64,000 bases of DNA from Diphasiastrum complanatum (GCA_029204225.1 CM055102.1:21077192-21141191); one strand, 5' to 3'. Counted from the first letter of the stretch, positions 12,202 to 23,954 are shown. Translations and numbers: made by a program. The notes: generated from the sequence alone by a model not told the origin.

Positions 12202-14058
12202 TCAGTAACATTTATTTTCAAGTTCTCTCTTCAGTCTGTCATTCTCAACTACCGCGTTGCGAAACTCCTCATGGACTTCCATACCTGAGCAACTAAAAAT
12301 TTTGGAATTGTCGATGTTACATAAATCTGTTTGCTTCCCCTTGCGATAGGTCAGAACCTCTGCCATTAGGCTATCGATATTCTTCAAGGCTTGAGTGTGT
12401 TCCCCGTGTGAATTCACACCAAAACATGGAGCCTCTGATAATTCTTTCAAATCAATGAGCTCCTCTTGGAATCTGTTCTTTTCCTCGTACAGAGGTTGAA
12501 GGAACTCACTTTTGAATGTGTCATGTAGCTTTGATTGGACCTGCTTCCATTTCGCTACATCGACTTTGATCGTGCCTACGTCAGAACAACACTGTAGTGA
12601 GTTTTCGGCACTTATCCTTGCCAGCTTTTCGGAGTCCAGCTGATGCTGTAGATCTTCTGCCTTCTTTTGGTAGAAGTCTACCTTATTATTGAGAGCAATG
12701 TGCTTTGAATCAAATGAAACAATTTTGTTTTGTGCAGCAAATAACTCATTCTTGCTCTTGTCCAATTCGGACTGAAGAAACAAAAAATAGTCATTTGACT
12801 TCCTCAAAGTGAACTCAAACTTCTTGTTACTCTGCTCCATAGTTTTGAGCTGAGCCAAGAGTTTTGTCGTCTTTTTCTTCATATCATCGTTCAGCCCCTA
12901 CATTTTGACTATCTCCAACTCATACCCCCTTTGAACAACATCCGTATTTCACAAATATAAAATCATCTGCTTTACCTCAGGGTTCACATTCGCCAACCAG
13001 TCAGGTGTATCTGGTTCCGGAGTCTGGTCCTTCTACTCTACTTCTGCTTGGTCATGTCTATCTTCAGCATCGGCAGTAGTAGTGGTGGTGGTGGCATCCC
13101 TCTCCGCATTAGAGGCACAAATGGCTTTCATCCTGGACCTGATCAATTCCGAAGTTAGTAGCGTCCTCCCATGTTCTCTGCATCTGCCATGTCAGTGTCT
13201 CCAGGAGCATCAGAAGCGACAGGCAAAGAGTCCTGCATGACTTGACTTGTCTCTGCATCACCTGTGACATCGAAAATCTCGATGCTGGTAAGATCCACTT
13301 GTTGTGGAGCTACAAGTGAAGTCTTTCTCTTTTCCAGTAATGCCAATTCCTCTGACATTAGGATACTATAATGTAGGCAAAGATGGAATATATGGGCTGT
13401 GTATGCTACAAACTTGTCATGCTTCATCGACCTGTAGAAGGCCTTAAAAGCAATGGCAGCGAAGTTAATATGCTCCCCCTTCATGGCCGAGAGCAGGTAA
13501 TCGATGTTGGTGACTGCAATTGTTGCATCCGTGTACGTTGCAAAGAGGACTTGGTTGCAATACTTGCGGAAATTCCTGAGAGCCGAGTCTTTGATCATAG
13601 AAATTTTATATCCCTTGCTTGGCATATAAAAATTTCCATGGAAGAGATTGGCCTTCGTCGATGTCCTCCCTGGATAGAGCTGGAGGCACTGATCCTTCAC
13701 TTGGTAAGTGGAGCGCGGCAGCAAATGTCGCCTCCGAGATGTCCATCTTAACTCCACAAACCTGTGATGAAACTACGGCATCCGTGACCTCAATCATCCC
13801 TCGAATGAACTCGTTGCTAGCTTCAATCAGGATTATGGATGGATTGACTATTAAAGTATAGCCAAGTCTGCATCGATCAACTAGCATTTGAAATTCTTCA
13901 AGGTTAAGCTTGTTGCGCACTTTCCAATGACATTGGCTGGTATAATGCATTGAGTATAATTTCATTATGTTATGATAAGTTATTGTCATATAGATAGTAT
14001 GTTGGCTGCCATTGTCAAGAGATAAACATTCTACTTTAGTAGACATGATAAATCTCAA
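12202..14058 (-). pseudogene. Broken accessory-type retrotransposon ORF (N-terminal globular part plus coiled coil)
   Basis: Three minus-strand ORFs (14058-13606, 13757-13155, 12882-12202) read as one protein of about 600 residues, interrupted by a frameshift near 13620 and by stops near 13155, 13034 and 12900-12955. The N-terminal part has EATFAAALHLPSEG followed by a helix-rich segment (SALRNFRKYCNQVLFATYTD, then VTNIDYLLSAMKGEHINFA). It resembles, by recall only, the 'putative plant transposon protein' ORFs that accompany some plant retroelements. The C-terminal 226 residues are a heptad-like coiled coil rich in K, E, L and N. The same layout occurs in the accessory ORF region of the Ty3 element at 57.5-60.5 kb, which supports a mobile-element origin. 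No LTR or pol belonging to it was found next to it. Domain identity is an inference. Confidence 0.4.
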
Positions 14059-14087
14059 TTGTAGTTCAGATTCATAGTAGTAAGCTT

Positions 14088-14096
14088 AAGGGGGAG
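14088..14096 (+). other. Polypurine tract
   Basis: AAGGGGGAG lies directly before TGTTGGAG, the classic arrangement of a plant LTR retrotransposon PPT and 3' LTR start. The upstream 150 bp do not clearly encode an RNase H tail. Confidence 0.45.
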
Positions 14097-15093
14097 TGTT
14101 GGAGTTTAATCTCACTCTCATACTAAATGCCCTCCTCCTCTTTTTTATGTAAATTACTCTCTCAATAGTCTGCATTTTTACATTGATTATTGCAACAGTC
14201 TTCATTTTTCCTCGCAATTTTACATAGGCAAAAGATCCGACACCTAACAAAAGCTTTGATATTTCAGCTTCGAAGTCATCTTGAGCACTAAAGGTTTTGC
14301 GAAAAAGGCAACAAAGTGTTCACTGAAGGTTTTAGTCCATTTCGGGCACTTTCAGAAATGCGACAGTGCTTTGCATAAAATACAAAAAATTCAAAAAAGA
14401 CCACACTCTATAGAAATATACAGGATTCCAAGTACAGACTGTCTACGTCTTCACACTCCAATAATAACTATTCTAATTAGTCAGTTAATCAGCTGTTAAG
14501 TGATCTTGTAAATATAAAGATAGAATAACACAAGATCTTCCAGTTGCTATATATAAAAAAATGAGAGATAGCAAGAAAATGGAGATTCAAAAAGGGGATA
14601 GTAGAAAAAGATACTCAAGCAGAGATAAAACAACCAGAGTCTTCTAGTAGTTGACTCCTCAGAGTGAGTGATTATATATATATATATATATAGAGAAATA
14701 TATTAAGAACTCCACGCGCTTATCAACAAAATTGTATTATGGTTTGATTGTTGTTTAACAGCATTATATTATGGACTCACTAGTGTTCTACATCTTTGCA
14801 TTCTTGTTGACTGAAACTAACTCTCACTCCTCTTACACAAACATCATTAGAAGAAAATGTAGCTGTTTCTGACGCCTAAGTTATTTCTACATTCTCTTCA
14901 TATCAAGTTATCAACATTAGAGGATTGCATGTCTCAGATGCCTAATCATTTCTGCAATCTCTCTTTCATGGCAGTCTAAGACTCCTACATTGATAGTCTT
15001 ATTCAACACAATAGAACAACTCATAATCTCCGTTCTCTAAGTAATCCACATCCTACTAACACAATTATCAATGTTCTTTCATTATTGTCTTCA
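14097..15093 (+). repeat. Probable LTR of a Copia-type element (about 1 kb)
   Basis: It begins TGTTGGAG straight after a polypurine tract and ends near TTCA, 5 bp before TGGTATCTATCAGAGC (15099-15114). That string is the initiator-tRNA PBS with a 4 bp insertion. It contains a TATA-like tract with (TA)n at 14672-14692. No second copy of this LTR lies in the window, so the ends are inferred from the flanking signals only. Confidence 0.4.
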
Positions 15094-15123
15094 TCTGTTG
15101 GTATCTATCAGAGCTGATAATAT

Positions 15124-16631
15124 TCATCCACAAATCAACAAATTACAGCAACCAAACAATATATGTGAGCGATAACCATTTGCTTGCTTGTATCCTCCAT
15201 CTTTGTCCTTTCTTGATATGTCTCCACCATAAAACTCCATGAATGAGCCTTCATCTCCATCTTGCCACAAGAAACCATCAAACCTTGGAAATCCATGAGT
15301 AAGTGAGTACATCAATGATGCTAATCTAGCACCACATGACTCCATATAACTAAGTGGTAGCACCAGTCCATCTTCAAGATCTACTTAGCACAAGAAAATG
15401 ACCATGAATTCACCAAAAATTGACAATCTCCAAGTATTGGCACCAAATAGCTCAACATAAGATATTGCAAGACAATGTAGCTAGTTTGTCCATATCTTGA
15501 AAAGTTGCACACATTCACATGAAATAGCTCAAACATGACATAGAAGAAGTAAAGTAAACTTGAACAACACTTGCTTGCTACTCCCCTTGAGTCTTTAAAC
15601 ACCTGCAAAAATAGATCCAAAACATCTTTGCCAAATGACCCTCCTTTGATGTTCTTGACTAGCTCCAAAATGCCACTTTCCCTTTTGTGTTGTTGAAACG
15701 CTTTGAGACCAACCTCTTGATCATACACTTGACCATCAAATCCATTGACTAAGACCTCTTTTCTAGATCCATTATTTGCTTTTATAGCATGAGAACCAAT
15801 ATTCACTTGCATAGCATCATCTACACAAGAAGATTCTCCAAAACATGTGAGTAAAGCAAAGTGTGTCACTTCCACTTGCTTACCTTTCTCTTGAACACCA
15901 AAGATATCAAAGATATGCATATCTTCAGACCTTAACCTCTGGAAATACTCCCTCTCCAGCATATGATCTAGATCTAACAAGATCTCATCAATGCTTGATC
16001 TCGAATTTCCACAAAGGTTAGTGAAAACAATGCCACCATCATAAAGCAAAAGATAGATTCCAAACTTTGCATCCAACATGAAGTAGATTAGGTGAATACG
16101 AGTATCAAACCTAATAAATCCAGCTCTCTAAAGCTTCTTCAAAGCTTCCCAAGTCTCCATTCTCTTCTAGCACTATTACTAGCAAATCAACACATATAAT
16201 GAAGAAATCTTGATCAACCTATGATCTACCAACAATATAATGAATCTTGACACTTTCTAAGATTGAAACACACTCTATTAAAGTCTAGCAACTTCCAAAA
16301 ATAGAAATCCAATTAAAACTAGGGTTTTGACAAAATCACAAAAAATTGAAACTTCCAATTTCTACATGCAATTGCAAAAATCTTGATATAGAATCTTGTA
16401 GCCTCTAATGAGACCTTCCTAATGCATCAAAAATCACCCAAACCTAGTAAGCCAAGTAGAAAATTGGAATTCCACAAGTTCATAATCCTAAACTGAGTTT
16501 TGACCTACAAACTATCAACATCCAAAAATGCTGCTTTTTGAGTAGAAATCAATCTAGCATGCTCTAGCATTGGTATCTCCTCCAAATCTTTGATAAATTT
16601 GGTTGATCCTTTCATAACCTGAAACACACGA
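15124..16631 (-). pseudogene. Non-autonomous Copia-type internal region (minus strand)
   Basis: This is read downstream of the minus-strand PBS at 16632-16643. ORFs at 16079-15381 (232 aa) and 15363-15124 (79 aa) are almost continuous. One part, KGKQVEVTHFALLTCFG..SSCVDDAMQ, matches the integrase-RT linker of the plus-strand Copia fragment at 17.5 kb (VVEGTNFALLTYFG..SCVDDGMQ) and the RRSSR...LTY...GQQVEG linker of the 51.5 kb Copia. No gag zinc knuckle, protease, integrase core or YVDD is visible. The copy therefore appears to have lost most of gag-pol, and the C-terminal residues are unrecognised. A matching 3' LTR was not found below 15.1 kb. Confidence 0.45.
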
Positions 16632-16643
16632 GCTCTGATACCA
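16632..16643 (-). other. Primer-binding site (initiator Met-tRNA type)
   Basis: The minus strand reads TGGTATCAGAGC immediately after an LTR ending AATTTTTCACA. This is the standard plant Copia PBS and sets the orientation of the element. Confidence 0.85.
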
Positions 16644-16982
16644 TGTGAAAAATTTCAAATCATTAAGTTCCAAAATGTGTCCCTTAATATTTGGTTAGAA
16701 AGTCAACACAACATACAACATTACCAATATAGAAAAATCAGCATCTACTCAATGAAAGAGATGAAAACTCAATAAGAACTTGATCAAACATCAAATATAT
16801 GATAAAATGAAGTTTCTGTCCATACAATAATAATACCCTACTATATTTCCCATGTGTGGATCCAAAAATAACATAATATGAGCATTCTACACACAAGATT
16901 GCAAGATATCATCAAGATAGTGCACCAATGGATAGATGAACCCAAGAGAACTCATGTATAAGCATGAAATGAGAGAGAGAGA

Positions 16983-17077
<95 letters not shown>

Positions 17078-17389
17078 GTCTGTTCTCCCATGAATTTAAA
17101 CTATATATAGCAGATCCATGCCTCATAATAAGTATGGTTTCCCTCCAAAACTCCTCTAGTTCAAAAACCCTATCATCAATATGACTAGATTCTCTAACAT
17201 TCAAATTTGAATGTGTCTAAATTCGACCTAATAACTTTCCCACACTTTCCAAAAGTGGTAATTCAAATGAACTTTGACTAAAATAACTTTCATAAAGTTT
17301 ATCTCTAAGTCTAAAATGTATATTGGCCTAATATTGACAATTAACCAAAATATGACTAAACTTGACTAAACTAGTTGAAATTTCTCACA
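16644..17389 (-). repeat. 5' LTR of the minus-strand Copia element (746 bp)
   Basis: On the minus strand it starts TGTGAGAAATTTCAAC and ends GAAATTTTTCACA, giving TG...CA ends and a short terminal inverted repeat, followed directly by the PBS. Its outer end abuts a plus-strand Copia integrase tail at 17390, so the element appears to have inserted into another Copia copy. It carries the long compound microsatellite at 16971-17074. Confidence 0.8.
16971..17074. repeat. Compound microsatellite (GA)7-(CA)31-(GA)14
   Basis: Uninterrupted dinucleotide blocks: GA to 16984, CA 16985-17046, GA 17047-17074. It sits inside the minus-strand LTR. ORFs crossing it on both strands are artefacts. Confidence 0.98.
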
Positions 17390-17392
17390 AGT

Positions 17393-17832
17393 AGTACTTG
17401 TTATATCAAGTCATTTTCTAAAACCTTGAAGGAGATCTTTGTTGGCTATAGTGAAGGGAGGATTATAGAGTTTACATTCCTAACTCAAAGAAAGTTCACA
17501 TTTCTATGGATGTTGTCTTTGAAGAGGAAAATGTGGATAAACTTGATGTTGTTGATTTTAATGAATCCAATATTTTTTATGGTGATGAAGATGGTTCTTT
17601 GGATGGTGGTCGTGAAGATGCCTCTCCCTCTCAAGTTTTAAGAAGATCCTCAAGGAAAAGACAAAAGCCAGCAATGCTTACATATGATGAGAAGAGTACG
17701 CAAGTTGTGGAAGGTACAAACTTTGCTTTACTCACATATTTTGGTACATATTCTTGTGTAGATGATGGTATGCAAATGGATGGTTGTCCTCATAAAATAG
17801 ATGTTATTAATGGAGCATTCATTGATTTTTGA
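17393..17832 (+). pseudogene. Copia integrase C-terminus and linker fragment
   Basis: The first 110 bp encode a frameshifted version of the Copia integrase tail (FVGYSEG, then YIPNSKKVHISMDVVFEEE, the counterpart of the usual FLGYS...Y.P...K...SRDVIF.E). The linker follows in frame: RRSSRKRQKPAMLTY, VVEGTNFALLTYFG and SCVDDGMQ. It stops at 17832 before any reverse transcriptase motif. The left side is cut by the minus-strand LTR. Confidence 0.75.
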
Positions 17833-18538
17833 TTTACTATCGTCTTTACAACCTACCCAATTTGCATTGATGTAATTTTATAGGATGAAATCATACTTGC
17901 TTTTGTAGATCAACCCCAATTTGCATGTACCCTTAAGGTACTACAAGAATTTCTTTGCCATCCGCCAATGTTATTTTTTGCCAAGATTAGAGAAAAACTC
18001 ATTCAGTCCATAAACAAAGAATGCTAGATCAGGTCGTGTACAGATTCATGTAAGGTACATCCAAATTTCAATCTAACTCTGATACGAAATATCTTGTACC
18101 TTTTGTCTAGTATCTTCATCTATATTAAGACAATCCTATTTCGACAATCTGGCTCCAACAATCATTGGGGTCGATTTTTCTTTGTAGTTGATCATGTCAT
18201 ATTGCTCTAAGAACTTTGAAGCATAATCGAATTACAATTGTAGCATAGATACTAATTACGAGTCAATGTTTATGGAAATATCAATCAATTATAGGTGGTC
18301 TTTCCCCCCGACTATTCAGATCCTAGATGGTGGTACATGATTCAAATCGCTCCTCGAAGTAAAAGAATTTTGAAGATAGAGATGTCATGGAGGACATGTC
18401 ATTGCCAACTAATGCACCTGAACAAGATCACAACGATGAACTCGATGACACATTTTCAGAGGATCACATGCATCCTTCACAAGCAAATGATGATATTGAG
18501 CATGATGCATCATCATTGAATGGATCGACATTGCACGA
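17833..18538. other. Unassigned stretch
   Basis: AT-rich, with no clear gene. Short ORFs at 18295-18584 are acidic and low-complexity (DHNDELDDTFSED) and may be Copia linker remnants, but I cannot show it. Confidence 0.35.
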
Positions 18539-18551
18539 CGCCACCCAAGCC

Positions 18552-18800
18552 TGTTGGGTTTGGTTACCAAAACGTTACTGCTAGTTAAGCTAGGTAAAGA
18601 AACTCAGAAACTCAGGAAAGAAACAAGAGAGGTTTGATGAGAAAACAACCATGCACAACCAGCCTTCGTGGGCTATTTATATATCCAAAAGAGAAGAGTA
18701 CATGCCAAGAACTAGATACTATGGATTGACAGCCTTGAGAGTTGGATTGTTGATGTCAACAAACACAAGAAACACATGTGTGTTTTGTTTGACACCAACA
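18552..18800. repeat. 5' LTR of the small LTR element (249 bp)
   Basis: TGTTGGGTTT...GACACCAACA, roughly 90% identical by eye to the copy at 19640-19910. Confidence 0.8.
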
Positions 18801-18842
18801 CACACAAACAAAACATTACATTTATTTTCTGAATTCTACTAT

Positions 18843-19003
18843 CACTTACATGTAGACTCCACATCTTCACACACCATTTGTGTGTGGTCTACGCAGCTAT
18901 ACATGGACTGTGATTAAATCGTCTTGCACCTACATATAGACTCTACATCTTCACACAACATTGTGTGTGGTCTATGTAGCTATACATGGACTGTGAATAA
19001 CAT
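18843..19003. repeat. Two-copy tandem repeat, about 80 bp
   Basis: The block TAGACTC(C/T)ACATCTTCACACA ... GTGTGTGGTCTA ... CTATACATGGACTGTGA occurs twice inside the small LTR element. Confidence 0.8.
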
Positions 19004-19639
19004 TGAATTTAGCATCTACAAGAAGCTACAGAGAAATTCATTCCATGTTTAGAGCCTGAATGCTCTAATTTGAGAGATGCATATTTCTTTGCACTCCTCC
19101 ACGTCCATCAAGTGTATCTTGATAAGGTTCCTCATCTCCATAATCAAACATGTGCAAGATCTTTTGTTAATGACCACTGAATCCAGAGGTAAATTGATTT
19201 GAAGTAGTTTGTGATGTAGCTTCAAGATGATCCTCTTTGGTTCTCTCTTGACCGTTGGCTTTATTCCTCTATAGTTAAGCTTTGATCCAAAGGGCATCTC
19301 CCCTCCACGCTTCTGCTGTTGCAGTATCATGATTTTCAGTATTCAAAACTGAAAAGAGCTCTGATAGAACTCATTGCATCAGCTGCAATGTAGAAGAGAA
19401 CGTGGACCTCAGAGAGAGGAGCTGAGCAAGCGCAGGTTAGAGAGAGCACTGGCTAGAGGGATTGCTGGTTGAGCAGATGCCCTGGCTGGAGAGAGCGCTG
19501 CCACGACAAATGCGTTGAGAGACAGAAGAGAGAGAGCGTAGACTCCTCAAAAAACATGTCTTGAAAAACTGGTAGTAATGGTCACTTACCATCGATGAAT
19601 GGCTGGTGTTGGTTAGTGAATGTGTGGGCATATAACCTT

Positions 19640-19910
19640 TGTTGGGTTTGGTTACCAAAACGTTCGTGCTAGTTAAGCTAGGTAAAGAAACTCAGCTAGG
19701 TAAAGAGCTAGGTAAAGAAACTCAGGAAAGAAACAAGAGAGGCTTGATGAGAAAACGACCATGCACATCCAGCCTTCGTGAGCTGTTTATATATCCAAAA
19801 GAAAAGAGTACATGACAAGAACTAGATACTACGGATTGACAGCCTTGAGAATTAGTTTGCTGATGTCAACAAACACAAGAAACACAAGTGTGTTTTGTTT
19901 GACACCAACA
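19640..19910. repeat. 3' LTR of the small LTR element (271 bp)
   Basis: Same ends as the first LTR, with an extra local duplication of GCTAGGTAAAG near its start. Confidence 0.8.
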
Positions 19911-19915
19911 AAGAG

Positions 19916-22630
19916 CTCTCTCTTTTTCCCTTCCCCCCATCTCTCAGCTTGAGATCGGAAGATCACATATGAATGCACTGCACGCATTCGCATTCTCATT
20001 CGCTCTCACGGAGTTGGATGCTTAGGCTGCCTGCCTGCATTTGTTCAGTGTTTTGTATTGTTTTTTTGTGTATAGTTGTTCGATGAGAGCTTTTGGAATG
20101 ATGGAGATAGATCAGCCCAGTAATGAAGACGATTATTCGTTGCTTAGTCGGGTTCCGGAGGCTGATATGGTGGACGCTACAACGCCCACAGAAGCGGTAG
20201 GAAGTTCTCCTCCTTCAAGGGATCCGTTTCGATCTAACAGCCCACCATTTTCGTTGTCCCAACTTCTGGAATCACCTCGTTATGCTGATCGCCCCACAAC
20301 CCGCTGGACGCGTGAAGCAATCGATTGTTAACTGGAGCGGAGGAATAGCTAGTGAGATTCAGCCAGGTACCCCCAGAACCAGAATTCCGCGCTTGGCTGC
20401 CCGCTTCCTGCGATCAGGACGGATGGATTGTCTTCGCCTGAGGCTGCGGTACGTATCAATAGCTTGGCTGTTGAGAATTCCATTTCTAGACAATCGTAAC
20501 AATTTGCAATTAACTCCAAAGGTAGAATGATGCCGACTCATTGCCAGGTAGATTTCTGCAGAACTTATATCGTAGGCTAGATCAGCAGTCCCCGCTTTTT
20601 AATAAGTTGGATAAATCAATTGATTTGATTGGATTGTTAACAATATTTTGCTGCTGTTAATGCTTTATTTCAAGCATATAAGTATACTAGATTTGACATT
20701 CTGCAGTCAAAAGATCGACTCACGTTTGTTCTGGAGAAAAAATTGACATGTAGAGATCTTCGGGGAAATCAGAACAGAATCATCCTTCCAAAGGTTACCG
20801 TCTTCTCCCGTACTACTTCTAGTATTATTAAACTGACAGAACTCTGATGTTCGGAAAATTCAAAGACCAGGAATGATGCACGTTATGATATATGCAACTG
20901 AAGGATATTAGCAAAAATGCGGACAGGCATTTGATCTGAAAGTCGATAGAAAATTTCGCCTCGATATTCTACCGATTTCATGTTAGCAGCTGCTTGAGTG
21001 AAAAAAGGGCAGTTATATCATAACCCATGTATAGATCACTGTCACGTGAAAAATATAAAAAATCATCAAGTGAAACAAGCGCAGCCTAAAAGCTGTCCGT
21101 TGTGCACTATCTCACAGAAGGAACTTAGCTAGTAGATTGCAAGTACTGTCTAGAAGTTGAAGTTTTGGATTGGGATTAGCATGTCATACGGACATTTTCA
21201 GTTCTATTATATCTCTGGAATCTTACAATGTGTTGAGCTCCACGGGGAGGAAAATTTCAGATTTGTATGTTATAAGATAACCTGCGAAGTAGCAAAATTT
21301 GTTGTCATCGCAACCATATATTTGTGCCTGTTTTGCATTTCATCATGACACATTCATAGAAACAGATTCTCGTAGCCCATTGTCTATAAAGTCGATCATG
21401 TTTTAAAGAGAGTCTTATTGATATGAATGCAGAGGCTGGCAGAGAAACATTTACCTTCTTTGAAGAAAGATGAAGAAATTTCTCTTGAAATGGAGGACAT
21501 CACTGGACCTCGCAAATGGAATTTCAGGATACTAGGGGTTCCCAGGAAGAGCAGGGGCTTGGGAATCAGGATATCCGAAAATTTTAAGTCACTCTCTATG
21601 GAATTCAGTAACCCAATATTCATTTGAAATATCTTGAACCCTCAGATCCTCCTACATTTGAAATCTCTCCGCCAGCTCTTCTTTCAGTCGCAGAAACAAA
21701 AATTGGATCCCTGAAAACGAAGTCTTTGTTTCTGGTATCTGCAGGTGCTGTTCAGCTAGGAAGAGCCAAAAGTACGAGCTGGAGAACACCAGTGAGTATT
21801 CTTATCTAATGTCCATGTTGCTTGTCGAAACGTAGGAGTCGTTGACGTCTTCGAAATTCGGGATAGAATGAATCGTGAATGTTAAGCGAATGGTGGTGAA
21901 TATTAAGCATACCATTCGCTTTCCTCGCTGATTGCTAGCTTCTTTAACATCGGTTTTAAGTGTCGGCGCGTGACTTGTAGTGGCAATCATGCAGATCTCG
22001 TTAAAAGACCTGAGTTTCGTGCACTATGTTGAATGCAGGAGAATATATCTACGAGTATAATCTCGGAGAAGGAGACGAGATTCTGATTTACAAGGATCAA
22101 CCATCTGGACAATATGTAAGAGTAACTCAGCCTACTTGGCAGCTGACATAGCCTGGGATATTTTCACGCTCTATGATCTTCGTTTTGGAATTTTTAAGCC
22201 TTGCACAGTTGCACAAAAAGTTTGGGCCGGTAGCTGTTATTTTCATCATTTCAGAACCAATGTCTATCTATACATTTCGTGTTCGGCTCCGTGTGCGGAT
22301 TATGAATCCATAATATTGCTCTGACAGATGATTAGGAGCACGAAAAAAGGAAGCGAGACAGAGCACATTGAAATGGGAAGTTCATCTCACGAGAAGGTTC
22401 CAGATTTGGCCTATGAACCGGATATGAAAATCCGAAGCCCTAAAAAAGAAGAGGATAAGAAGCCTAGCGATGCTTGCAAAAATGATACTGAAGCTTCTGC
22501 AGGTGATGAATTACAAAAGGGTAATATTTCTCTTGCTGATGAAATGATTATGGACACAAGAAATGAAACCATCATGAAAATCTGTCATGACGAAGTTGAG
22601 AACGTTGCATTGGGGAGTTCGTCTCACTAA
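19916..22630 (+). pseudogene. B3-domain transcription factor pseudogene, copy 1 (ABI3/FUS3/LEC2-like)
   Basis: Six exon-like blocks are visible. Exon 1: 20083-20495, acidic N-terminus starting near MEIDQPSNEDDYS. Exon 2: 20707-20793, FVLEKKL..RDLRGNQNRIILPK, flanked by CTGCAG and GTTACC. Exon 3: 21433-21527, RLAEKHLPSLKKDEEI and MEDITGPRKWNF. Exon 4: 21745-21791, KSQKYELENT. Exon 5: 22039-22115, REYIYEYNLGEGDEILIYKD. Exon 6: 22328-22630, MIRSTKKGSE plus an acidic tail. Together they spell a B3 DNA-binding domain with introns after ILPK, in the WNFR codon and after ELENT, the positions known in ABI3-type genes. Exon lengths from 2 to 6 keep frame. Damage: about 510 bp of exon 1 is missing relative to the copy at 39 kb, with a frameshift, and the exon 3 donor lacks GT. 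The PNNKS core of exon 4 is diverged. B3 proteins of this group act in the nucleus on RY-type promoter elements in seed or spore programmes; no function is claimed for this copy. Confidence 0.85.
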
Positions 22631-22760
22631 AATGTTCCAGATTTGACCAAAGAACCTGATGTGAAAAGCCAAAGCGCTACAAAAGAAGAGTATAAAAAGC
22701 CTACTAATGCTTGCAAAAATGATACTGATACTTGTACAGGTGATGAAACAGAAAAGATTA
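22328..22760 (+). repeat. Internal duplication in the last B3 exon (about 280 bp period)
   Basis: The phrase GSSSHEKVPDLAYEPD...ACKNDTEASAGDE recurs downstream as GSSSH*NVPDLTKEPD...ACKNDTDTCTGDE, separated by a stop at 22628. The inverted copy at 24.2-24.5 kb has a single unit. Confidence 0.75.
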
Positions 22761-23954
22761 AATTGCTGTAGCTGAGGATACAAAAATGAGCAGAACAGAA
22801 CGCGAGGTAGATCTATCCGTATATGAGGGTCGCATCGTCAGTTGTTGTAACAAAGCTGCTTGGATTCAGAAGAGAAGTCATTTGCTAGAAACTGTCATCA
22901 GTCATCCAAAGGCATGTAAGTCATTCGACATAACAATCATCATTTTTCCAAGAAAATACCCTTCCGGCATTCAAGGATCTAGAAGAGCCTGCGTAAAGAC
23001 TTTCCTACATGTGCCAGAGTTAGCGTGTCCTGTTGCTGATTATGTCAACCTAAGCTAAAGAGGAAGATGTCAGAGTCAGGCCCTGGTCCTCCTATTCATC
23101 TCTTCAGGTTGATGTGCGAGGCAATAACACTTAACATCAAAGACAATCTATGATGAAAACAGAAATGACAATCATCTCTTGTGCAGAACAAACAAAAGTT
23201 CAATCAGGTTGCTGAAGCAAACAACAAATATACAACTAATGATCAAAGTCGAGCTTCTTCTATGCCCAAATGGTTTTCTTGTTTTCATGATTTTTGCATT
23301 CTTGGTGTCAATTAACTAAGTATTAACTCTTCTAACGTGGATTTAGAATGGAAGGACGTACACTTTTGTGACAACGATTTTGAGTTCATAACCATTCTTC
23401 ATTTCTTATTGCCTCATTGTTAATCTATTCAAGAGAATTCATTAGTAGCAGGCCGACAGAATAGAGAGAGATAGCATAGCGGAAAGAGAGAACTAACTAT
23501 GTTCTTATTAATTGATTGAGAAGGGTGAACTGCCCATTACATAGAGAGAGAAGTGGTCGAACCGTCATGTGACATTTGAGTACCCAAACCTCTTTGTTGT
23601 CAACAATTATTATGAAACGCTACTTTGGCTACATGTGAATGCGCACATTATTATTCGTAACAATTGTGTGAATGTCTGTAAGTTGTCGATTGCTAATCGA
23701 TCAAGGAATTGATTCGCAACACCTTAATGCTTTCCTACATCAATGTAGCAAATGGGTATACTCTTCATCGTATTCTTCGTCACTCTCAGTGCTCTTGACA
23801 ATCGGACATCTAAAGACTTTATGCACTCTTGACTCAGCTATTGATCTCACACACATTCATGCAATGCTATTGAGAAGACTCCCAACAATAGTTTTTGTTT
23901 CATGTTGAAATTATTCATTGCTACTTTCTAGATAGAGCAAAGTTAACTAAAGAA
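22631..23954. other. Distal part of B3 copy 1 and spacer of the inverted pair
   Basis: To about 23000 the sequence still aligns with the inverted copy at 23955-24200 (for example GCTTGGATTCAG and AGTCATTTGCTAGAAAC). From there to 23954 is a spacer of about 0.95 kb with no recognised gene. The tail repeats REVDLSVYEG, as in the other copy. Confidence 0.5.

Larger units (their letters stand above)
18552..19910. mobile_element. Small non-autonomous LTR element (TRIM/SMART-like), 1.36 kb
   Basis: Two direct LTR-like repeats (18552-18800 and 19640-19910) both start TGTTGGGTTTGGTTACC and end GACACCAACA, and they enclose 839 bp without a supported coding region. The left flank is AAGCC and the right flank AAGAG. 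The empty site is visible in the B3 copy at about 39.9 kb, where the minus strand reads CCACCCAAGCCCTCTCTC, so AAGCC is the target duplication and the right copy has mutated. The second LTR has an extra 22 bp from a local duplication of GCTAGGTAAAG. No obvious PBS or PPT is seen. The interior holds a two-copy repeat of about 80 bp at 18843-19003. Confidence 0.8.

Noticed and set aside
16936-17204. ORFs on both strands across the CA/GA microsatellite
   Set aside because: They are translations of simple repeats (HTHTHT, VCVCVC, RERERE) inside an LTR.
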